From NCBI GenBank assembly GCA_013399875.1, contig VXAZ01006886.1:124001-188000 (forward strand): a stretch of 64,000 nucleotides of DNA, given 5' to 3'. Each line of letters begins with the position of its first letter. Position 1 is the first letter of the stretch. The notes beneath the pieces are model-generated. The model was given only the letters and a program-made list of their open reading frames with translations, ran no database searches and was not told where the DNA came from. A program made the translations under genes and the position numbers. Of this stretch, positions 27,001 to 64,000 are shown piece after piece. Source of the stretch: Gymnorhina tibicen. Its lineage: Eukaryota > Chordata > Aves > Passeriformes > Artamidae.

Positions 27001-29089
27001 ATGGATATTCAGAGGCTAGAGATTCAAACGTGGTATGTGGTTTTTCCTGCTATTGCACTTGGCAATGCTGAGTACCCCTGAAGTCTGATATAAAAAAGCT
27101 TTTTGACATTTCATGCATGACAGGTTGCACTATCCTTTTGGGTACGTGTGCTCCCAGGAAACCAAACCCACCCAACTCCCAACAGGGAGTGTTTGCTTTC
27201 CTACCAACCACCTCGTACTGGAGACCAGGCAGCAGTTTGGGGGTCCCATCCAGGACCAGCTGCAGATGGAAGTGCCCCAGTGGCCAGCCCTGTGTGAGAG
27301 CTGCAAGGTCTCTGTGTTGGGCAGGGAGGCAGCTAAAGCCAAGCACTGGTTTGCACACAAAGCAGGAATGAAATGCTGGAGCTGATCTATATTATGAAAT
27401 CTGGGATTCAAATCTTACAGCCATTACTTGCTGAAAGTCACAGGTATCTATTTTAATCGTAGCTTGAGTAGAGAAAATACTTGCAAACACTCTCTGAAAC
27501 TTTCAGCCCCCTACACCTGCTGCCCCTCCAGCCACCACAGCTGGATCTGTTCTGGACAGCCTTGGGCAGACCCAGGCCCACTGCCACCAGCTCTGCCCTC
27601 ACATTCAGCTCCAGCTATCCGCTCCCCTGCCTGAGAGCGTTCCCTAATTTCCCGCTGATCACTGGCACCTTTCATCCCAAATGAGAAACTTTTCTCCCAC
27701 TGGCTCCCCAGCACAAAGAAAAGGCACATCTGTCATCTGCTCCCTGGCTTGCTGAGGGCAGACAGATCCACTTTATATCATTCCTAGGGAAAGCCAGAGC
27801 TAACTTTCCACACCACTCCCCTTCCATCTGCAGGAGAACGTTTAGAAGGGAGGGCAGGTCACAGCCCCGGCTCAGTGACCAGTGGCCACTCCCAGCAGCT
27901 CGCCGGGGACAGCAGGAAAGGACAGGTTCTGCTCTGCACACCGAGCACAGGCCTGGTGCTTCCTTTAACCTTCACTGCCATGGCAGAAATTCTACATGCA
28001 CAGAAATAACAACAGGTTCTTTAAAATGTAATTCCCAAGTATTACAACTCTTATTTCAAAAATTACTCACCTTTTCAACTGTTTGGATACTCCCTTTCCC
28101 TCCTGTCACCCCTAGATTTTTTCAGTGTAGACAATAATAGCAATTCAGGTCTACAATGTTTTTATTTGCATTTTTATTTTAACTATTTTGGATCCTATGC
28201 CTCTCTAATGGCTACATTAACATATTTTCTGAAAAATGGTTACATTTTTCCTTCCTGAAATTAGTTGCTATAATAAATACCTATAATAATAGTTCTGAAC
28301 TTATTTCTCTTTATTAAAGAGACCCCTAAAAGCATTTTAGTAACTATAAATGTCTAACAAAAAAAGAAAAAAAATCAATTAAAGTGAATAATATTATCCT
28401 AAATGATTTGAAGTAAAAACCTTTCAGTCTTAAAACCCCCCAGTATTTTTGAAAGAAAAAAAATAAACAATTGTTTTGGGTATAACTGAATCTGGAGGAA
28501 GATGGAGCCTTCTCATGGCTGGTTAAAGGGATAAACAAAAATATCAGCTATACAGCAGGGAAGGTTTGACATTTCATCAGCACTGCGACCATGGGCACTT
28601 TGGGAACCTGTAAATAGAGACACAAAAAAAGGGAAAAGAGGCCTCTGTTGAGATGCCTCCAGGCTGGAGTGTTACCAGCAGTGGTTTGTGAGCTTGTAAT
28701 CAAAATTTGAAATCAAGCGCTTAAGATCTCTTAATAAGTCCAACTGCAAGCACCTAATATCTGACCCTTCAACCCACAAACTTAAGGCAAATTACACACC
28801 AAATACAAGTCCTAGCACACTTGGATAGGAAAAAAAATGTCATAAGCCTACAGCTTTATATCAGGTATTACCACAGCCAGTGCTTTTAAAACTGGGTAAT
28901 GGCAGACCACATGCAAATAAAAATTGACCAAGCACAATTAATGTTCCTGCAGTGAAAATCCAGGCTAACCTGGTAATTTCTGTTCCTGCATTCAGTCAAA
29001 AATGGCCACACGTATTTGAAATATTTGACAATAACAAACACATTTCTATATTATCAACTCTGTACCACTGAAAAAACTGGACATACAGG
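24060..29089. other. Intergenic DNA between CpG island and ACSL3 3' end
   Basis: AT-rich with no recognised gene. The longest open frames (24848-25369 and 25715-26236 on +) have no recognisable motif or codon signal, no apparent initiation context, and are best read as chance. No clear transposon was seen. Confidence 0.5.
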
Positions 29090-29109
29090 GACCAATTTGT
29101 GAAATTAAT

Positions 29110-29115
29110 TTTATT
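29110..29115 (-). terminator. Candidate distal poly(A) signal AATAAA for ACSL3
   Basis: AATAAA on the minus strand, preceded by an A-run and followed by AT-rich sequence. The + strand here looks like the start of a reverse-complemented mRNA end (TTTATT followed by a T-run). Confidence 0.4.
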
Positions 29116-30927
29116 TTTTTTTTGAAACATGATATCCAATTACAAATAAATAATTCATACAATATAACTCAGTTAGGATATACAGCATTCAGGCAGTTCA
29201 TAGCAACAACCAAGATCACATTGAAAATGAGTTTACATTAAATAACCCATTACAACAATATACAGCTGGTCATTCAATTAACATTTCAGCCTGGTCCAAG
29301 GTGTAGGCAAGTTGAAAATTGTTCCTCTTACCAGTAAAGAAACAGACGCACACAATTTTATACCGCGTCCCAAGTAGTTAATACATCACAGGAATAAAAA
29401 TTAAAAATGCTGCATTGCATCACCTAAATGTAGTTTTAGTACAGAATAAACAGTTTGTGAATTTTAGCAGGACAAAGGTTATTGCAGAGGAGTTTTATGC
29501 CCTACAGCAATTTCTGCATAAATTTACGAGCTTTATGGGGTGTTCCTAATGTATGGTTCCTGTTCCACACTCTTCTCTGCATCCTGTCTGTAAAGCAGTG
29601 GGATGTAGGTACGTGTTACGCTCTCAGCTCCAGTCACACATTGCTTTTCACTTCCATTTCAGCAGACTCTTTCACTGCTCAGCCACAGCTCCCCAACTGA
29701 GGTGTGCTCCTGCCTCTGTGAGACCTGCAGCAGCAGCAGCAAACTCGCACTATCTTTTCTGACATGTAACTTTTGAATTTCTCACTCACCCCAGAAACAC
29801 CATGCTCTGCAAAGAACACTTACACCTAGACTGAATGACAGCCTGAAGTCCTGAAAGTTTTCTAAAGAACTGCGGAACTTAAAGGATATTCACAGCATCC
29901 CTGGAATTTCTTGGTCAACCATTTTAATAATGAAATACATAGATTTTCATAACAGAATAAGTAGTTACAATTTCCAATGATTCAGAGACCTGGTAAGTTT
30001 GTATTTACAAAAGTTTTGTTAGAAATCCCCCTCTTTCGGGGGCCCTTCAGATGAGGTATATGCCCCTTGCTCTTAGTTTGAACTCAGATTGTTTAGTTAC
30101 AGCTCTTTCCATTACAAAATCCCCCACATGACAGAGACCATTCCTCCCAAACATGCACTTCTCAGTTCCTGCACAGCTGCCCACAGCCTTTGGGACACGT
30201 GCAGTGCATCCCAGCAGGTGCTTCTGTCCTTGTTACACAGGGCACGGGAAGACACACCAAAAAAAAAAAAAAACAAAAAGGAGGGAAGTTCCCAGCTGGC
30301 GAGCAGTGCACCTCTGCAGGGTCACAACAAATCCCTCCAAAGCTGTCCTTGTGCTCAGCAAGGCAGGAGCACGGGGCAGCAGCCAGAAGGACCTGGCAGC
30401 CCACAGGACCGGGACGAGGAGCAGGGGAGGGAGAGGGAGGCCCACACCTGAACTGCAGCCTGGCTGAACACCCCACTACAGCCCCTGTCGCTGCCCAGCA
30501 CCCACAGCACAGGTGCCAGTACTCACACTCCAGCAGCAGTCCAGTCTGTCTTTTGTTATAAATCACAAGAAAAAAAAGCCATACTCATCACAAAGATTAA
30601 GTCTTTCTATCCCCAGCGCTGAGACTAAACTTAATGAACTGCTTTGTTTTCACATTCTGTAGAAGAAATAAATGTCCACAATGAATCTGATGCCTAATGA
30701 AGGAGGAACTATATACATCACATCCATTTTGAACCTAAACCTGAACTGTAAAATCAAATGCACAGTTAGACTGCAACCCCATCTTGTGACTGGATTAGTA
30801 AAAAAAAAAATTAAAACTACTATTTCCAAACCATTTAAAAAGTTTCATTTATGCAATTTCTCCAAAAGGAATTTAAACTCTTAGCAGAACAAAATACTAA
30901 CTTCAGATTTGTTTAACCAAAAGCAGA

Positions 30928-30933
30928 TTTATT
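30928..30933 (-). terminator. Candidate proximal poly(A) signal AATAAA for ACSL3
   Basis: AATAAA on the minus strand with T-rich sequence (TTTTGTT) about 40 bases downstream. A second AATAAA lies 58 bases upstream (30991-30986). Alternative polyadenylation here would shorten the 3' UTR to about 2.1 kb. Confidence 0.3.
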
Positions 30934-33073
30934 TTCTTAAATCTGCTGCACAATGCACCAAGTGATATACATAGTAGTTCAGAAATTTATTAATTTTCAC
31001 TAAAAATCACAAAAATATTTGAACAATGTACAGTCTGTGCTGAGTTCTATTTAAGAACCTGTTGAGGGAGCACAGAAACAAATTTAAGTGTTAGTAATGT
31101 CTAATACGTGGTGTGACACTTCCCTACAGCCTTGGCAATTTTTCCACATTTGGATTCTTCAATCATTTTTCAACATTTGTTTTATCTCTATTTGCCACAA
31201 GGTTTTAATTTATGATCTGGATATCTAAAGGCAGTAATCTCAAAAATATGGTTCTGATTTCTTTTTGTTGCTTCTATTTGATTACGTACACCAAAATTCA
31301 CCAAATGTTAACAGTTTTTCGTGGACAGCAGCAGAGGAAATCCATAATTAGCACAAATCACCTCATCATTTCATCAAAAATCAAGTACAGGGAACCTGCT
31401 TGATAACCTTCAGCTCCTATGAATCTGCTTTCTATAATCAGTGGAGAACATTAATTTTAAAAAATATTTCAGAAGTTTATAAAATGAGAATTTGCACATC
31501 AAAGACCTCCCAAAACCTCCTGTCACAAAGACAAACAGCAGGATCTCCCTCTCCCAAACTAAGCTTCTGCCCTTCAGAATTGCTATGTGCTGCCATAGCA
31601 GGGGACTAAGTGAGCACCAGGACCTTGAATTTTATTACTACAAGTAAATGATACACATGAGAGTAATCTCCAAATTAAAGCCATTTTAATATTTGCTCCA
31701 TCACAAAGTTGACTAATGTATGCCTTTTCACATTCTCATGTAACCCTGATTATTCCTTCCAGAAATATTTTGAAAATAAAATTCACATCTGAAACAAATC
31801 TGAACACTCTCATTGAAGAAGAAAAGAACCTCAATATTTTTTCAAACAATACCCATGAATCTCTACTGAAACAGAAATTGAGACTCCTTCCGAAAGTAAG
31901 AGTTGGGTGTAACAAACCAAGCAACATAAATAACTCTGGCTAACAAATGCTTCAAATACCTGTTTTTAAAGCAAAAAGTACTACACAAAAGAACAGAGAA
32001 TCAAAGGGAGATTTTTAATGGCACAAAGGGCAGCTAGGCACTGTGTGAGCTGAGAACGTAACTGTCATTATGACTTTAAAAATCCCCCCAGGAAGATTTG
32101 GGTTGCAGTTAGGGCAGAGCAGGGGTCTTGCCAAACCTTCACAAACAACAAGAGAGCAAACCCAGTGCAATGTCCAAACCTAATGAGAAAAGACAAAGGT
32201 TGCTACAGTCCCTCTGCTAAAAGGACACTGTCAAGCTTGTAAAGTGTTAGGTGAAAATAATGATGAGAGTTCGTATTAGCGCTACACAACTCAACTCTGG
32301 ATGAAATGGTCACGAGCTATTTAATAAAGGAGTTTCTGTATCTGAGAGATTATTCTTAGGTTTAACTTCTGCTGTGTTAATAGCATCTTCTGTATTAAAG
32401 GAGCTTTAACTAACACCTGCAAGAGTACCTGCCTCGAGGCAGAGCTGTGCCATGACCATCCTTCCATTTTCAGATAAAAATAAAAGTAACCATTAGGCAC
32501 TCATTGAAGGTGTATTACACAAGCTGGAATGTCAAACTTTTTCTCCCTCAGATTTACACAGAAAAATAGCACAGCAGCAAATAACCTGGTCCTCTGTTCA
32601 ACAATTACCTTCTTACAAGCATTTTCAATGTACATAATGTCACAACATCAATACCTTCTTATCTTTAAATAATTAGGTAAAAAAAGGCCCCCAGTATAAC
32701 CATTTCTTATATAGCCAAGTTCTCTCTATATACATCCAAATTTTAAAGATACAAATAAAACATTATACAGGATTTATAAATGTTTAAAAACTTGAGGCTT
32801 CAGAATCATGGTTTCCCAAAAAGACCTGGGAAAATCCACAGTCTGACAAGGTAGCAGAGAAAACTGGAAAAAAGGAGACAGACACAAGTTTGCTGCCATA
32901 ACATTTTACTAAACTTGCCAGTCATCACGGTGATGTCATTAGAAAGAACAGTTTAAGCTGGAAATGAGGAATGGTGGTTTTGTGTGTTGATCTCAAGTGT
33001 TGAGTTGAGACAGGCAATTCAAGTATTTCCTATTTGATCCAAGCTCATCGTAGCGAAGTGGTGCAGAGGAGGA

Positions 33074-60951
<27,878 letters not shown>

Positions 60952-63900
60952 CTGAAAAGAGAAAAGAAAAGGTTAGTAGTAAACTATTACTGTTGGCAGG
61001 GGGGTATTTGCAAACATAGTATTACAATCCATATCCCAGTAGGTCTTTTTTTATGCTGAAATGAGGCTAGAGGTCTGAATCCCACACACAAATGAAACCA
61101 GACACTGACAGACGAGGTGCAACTGTTCCACTCCTATTCAGCAGACTGCAGTACAATGACGTGTGCGTGACATGTATTTATGTGAAAATGTTTTGTGATT
61201 GTACAACTTAAAAGATCCTCTTCAACATCAGAGCACCTCCATGTGCACCTTCACTAGCAATCTCTGTGACCCCTGACTGTGAATCACCAGCCTCCAAACA
61301 AGCCCTAGGAACACAGGCAACATCACCACTCTGTGCATGGGAACCCCAACCATTAAGGATGTTGAAATGCTTTCCAAGCCTTGGACACACTGGGCCACCC
61401 ACCTACGAGAAGGAAAGCTCTGTATGTGACATAACTTTGCTAGTTTATTCCTAGGGACTTCCCATCAGTCCTAGAATTTCACTCTCAGAACCAGTATTCA
61501 ATGGGCCCACTTGTTGTATCAACAAACATGACAATGAGTTAAGTAATACTGGGTAAATACCAGAAAACAGCTTAGAAATATCCCCAAATTCCTAACAACA
61601 GCACTATGAAGAGTTGTGTAATTTTTCCAGAGTCCCCGATGATGCCAGAATATTCACTCTGTCATTTTTAAAAGCATTGTTTACCATATCCAATGGCCAC
61701 AATGAAGATGCAACTTTTAATGTATTCTACTGTTGAGTCAAGAAATTATGCCATCTGTCTAAAAGGTTAAAAAGATAAATCAACAAAATAATTGAAATCC
61801 TTAATGGAAATCAGGGACAGTTGCCATAATGGCTGAAGATGAATTTCTGCAAGTCAATGAGCCACCAGCTATTAAAAATCAGCGTACATAATAAACTACA
61901 AATGCACTTCACTCAGTTAACCTTTCAAATGTATTGATACAACCTATTAAAAGCAATACCATAAATCAAGCAACTAATAACAATGTACATATAAGATGCA
62001 CAGCTTCTGACAATTCTAAATAAAGTAAATTTTCATTCGTAAGATGTATTATTCTGTGCTGATGACTTACACTCCTTGACTTTTTCTCCATTAACTCTCT
62101 GAAAACCCTAAAGAAAAGAAATTTGAGTTGAAAAAGGTAATGTTTAAATGATATAAGATCCTTCAGTAGAAATGGAAACCTTGCTTCATTAATCCTAGAT
62201 CTGCAGTCCTTTTGAGAACAGATCAATCCAACATCCTTCATTTGTAGGACAAGATTAATTATATCTTTCCCTAAAACATAAAATTTCCTAAAACTCCAAG
62301 CAAAAATATTTCATGGTCATGTTTTTCCCTAACAAGCTGCTGTAACCTCACTGTTAACACTGCATCATTACAGGCAGTTTGAAGGAACCCAAACAACATC
62401 AAAGCCCTTTCTGCAGAGCACCCTGAGACACATACGCAAATAAACCATAGGAGCTCTTCACAGTAGGGACTTACCACAACAAGCAGCAGTGGGGGAAAGA
62501 GATTTAAAATATAAAAAATAAATAAAATGGAAGTGTATATATTTTAATTTTCAGATCAAAGGCAAAAAGCAACGACAAATAAAAAACAAACTTAAATAGG
62601 CTAAAGGGCAAATTCAGTAATCGCTTGAGGAGACTTATGTTCTTAGGCTGTCACTGAAGGGTACTTAATGAAAATAATCATGAGCCAGCCAATCAGCTAC
62701 TGCAGGCCAGAAAAATTATGCTGTTGTTGATAGCAGCATAGAACAAGATATTTTAAAGCTGAATCCAGAGTTCACACAGCAAGAGTTTACCCATTTTTCA
62801 AAATGTTATATGTTGTGCTAGAATTTTGCCTGGCCCAGTTCAGGAGGTGAACACCTTTTTTCTCCTTATAAAGCTGGAGAACTTCTCTCTACCTACGAAG
62901 TAGAAACAGAGTTTAACCAAGCACTGCTAAAAACTAAAGCAACTCATTTAATACCTTTAGGCAAACTGTTCTCCAAAGAAATTCCCTGTCCGACAAACAG
63001 GGAAGCCTGCTCAAATAATATTCTCTCTAGGTTTCGTAACTTCCCTTGGTTAGAGAGGTGCTGAAGCCTTCTGGAACAGCAGCTTGCCATTTCATTTTGC
63101 AGTTTTCTCTCACCCTGAGTAAATTGCTAATTATTTCAGTTACTCCTTCACAAAAGTGAGGCTATTACAAGCCATCTATTAAAAACAGTTTATCTTAAAA
63201 ATTAAGACCTTTTTTTCCCACTCAAAATGTAATGTTTTTAAGACTAAAAAGTAACCTTTTCAAATGCAGTTTCTTATCTTACAGGCCAAGTAAGACTCCA
63301 ATTTTTTTTTTCCCTTCAAAGTCTTATGATTAGGAAAGAGATAGCAAACTTTAGCAAGCGAGAGAGTGCCTGTGCCAATGTCTTAAGAATCTGGCAATGG
63401 ATTTCAGACTGTGATATTTACAGAGCATCTATACTTGTAACTAATTGTAATTAACCATTGTAATTGGACACTGGAAAAGCGCAATACCTTTCTGAACAAG
63501 AAAGAAAAACATATTCTAGTAGTTTCAGTAGAAGGGTAAGTTCCAATATCTTTGGAGGGCGATGGTTCTAAGGAGAGCTGAGCCACAACATGAAGGAAGT
63601 TCCTCGGTGGCAATATAAAGGCTCCCCCCCCTCTTTCCTTGTGTAACTGAAGAACAGAAGTAGCATTTTAACTCATTTTGTTTATTTGCTTGCTATGTCG
63701 TTGAAGACAAAAATAGCAGGTAAGCAAAGGAGATGCAGTTTAAAATGCCCTCATGCCCAACAGATTTATCACTGCCATTCCCAGGAGAACGTTAAAGTCA
63801 GCTAAATGGATCACTAAGCATTCAATAAAAAAATCATTTTGATGACAATGTAGAAGCAACACTCTACCCTAACCTGAGGCTGGAGTGCTAGCTGTAAGGC

Positions 63901-64000
63901 AATTATGTTTTACAGCAAGCAAAACCAATGCAGCTGAACATGACAGTACATTTTCTGCTGGTTTTTGGGGTTTTTTAAATAAAAAAGGTCATTTAACCTC
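60952..64000 (-). other. ACSL3 5' intron / leader region
   Basis: Sequence upstream (in gene sense) of the first coding exon. No CpG-rich promoter is present, so the transcription start probably lies beyond 64000. No transposon was recognised. One possible small non-coding exon is listed separately. Confidence 0.6.
62071..62098 (-). other. Possible small 5' UTR exon of ACSL3
   Basis: On the minus strand a pyrimidine-rich TTTCTTTTCTTTAGGGTTTTCAG acceptor (AG at 62100-62099) is followed 28 bases later by a strong donor GTAAGTCA (62070 down). ACSL3 in other vertebrates has non-coding 5' exons, so this is a reasonable candidate. There is no other support. Confidence 0.2.

Larger units (their letters stand above)
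29090..33073 (-). other. ACSL3: Probable ACSL3 3' UTR
   Basis: No intron signal or open frame of note follows the stop. AT-rich sequence with several minus-strand poly(A) hexamers continues to a strong AATAAA (29115-29110), which would give a 3' UTR of about 4 kb. Proximal hexamers at 30991-30986 and 30933-30928 would give about 2.1 kb. A Pumilio-like TGTATATA lies on the minus strand near 32.73 kb. The exact end is inferred, and transcript data would be needed to choose among the sites. Confidence 0.45.

Overview
The window is vertebrate nuclear DNA and most likely avian. It is AT-rich with long introns. Its recognisable interspersed repeats are CR1-type LINE fragments, including one with the tandem octamer 3' end typical of CR1, and no mammalian SINEs are visible. 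Two protein-coding genes can be read, both on the minus strand: ACSL3 (long-chain acyl-CoA synthetase 3, about 60.95 kb down to 33.07 kb plus a 3' UTR) and KCNE4 (a potassium-channel beta subunit, coding exon 7,605 to 7,114 plus a 3' UTR). The same gene order and orientation exist on human chromosome 2q36, and the paralogous pair ACSL4-KCNE5 sits on human Xq, so this is an old conserved linkage.

Layout. 1-5.1 kb is intergenic DNA with no gene recognised. 5.1-7.6 kb is the KCNE4 3' UTR and its single visible coding exon. 7.6-29.1 kb is non-coding. It is either intergenic or the KCNE4 5' intron/flank, and it contains one isolated CpG-rich segment (about 23.8-24.05 kb) that looks like a promoter. 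29.1-33.07 kb is the probable ACSL3 3' UTR. 33.07-60.95 kb holds 14 ACSL3 coding exons separated by 13 introns, all GT-AG, with phases that join into one uninterrupted 713-residue frame. 60.95-64 kb is the 5' intron/leader region, and the ACSL3 promoter is not in the window.

Repeats lie mainly inside ACSL3 introns. They are an old composite cluster with inverted repeats at 35.88-38.84 kb that includes a degraded CR1, a diverged minus-strand CR1 at 51.7-52.9 kb, and a better preserved plus-strand CR1 3' end at 56.65-57.11 kb. A 9-base assembly gap lies in a poly-A run at 34.56 kb.

The two genes have no obvious shared biochemistry. ACSL3 activates fatty acids at the ER and lipid droplets, and KCNE4 damps voltage-gated K+ channels. 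I found no new multi-gene system. The items most worth a second look are an extreme GC spike confined to one ACSL3 exon and its flank, the orphan CpG island, and a bird-type ACSL3 N-terminus in which an in-frame stop removes the human-type extension and leaves a 7-codon upstream ORF.
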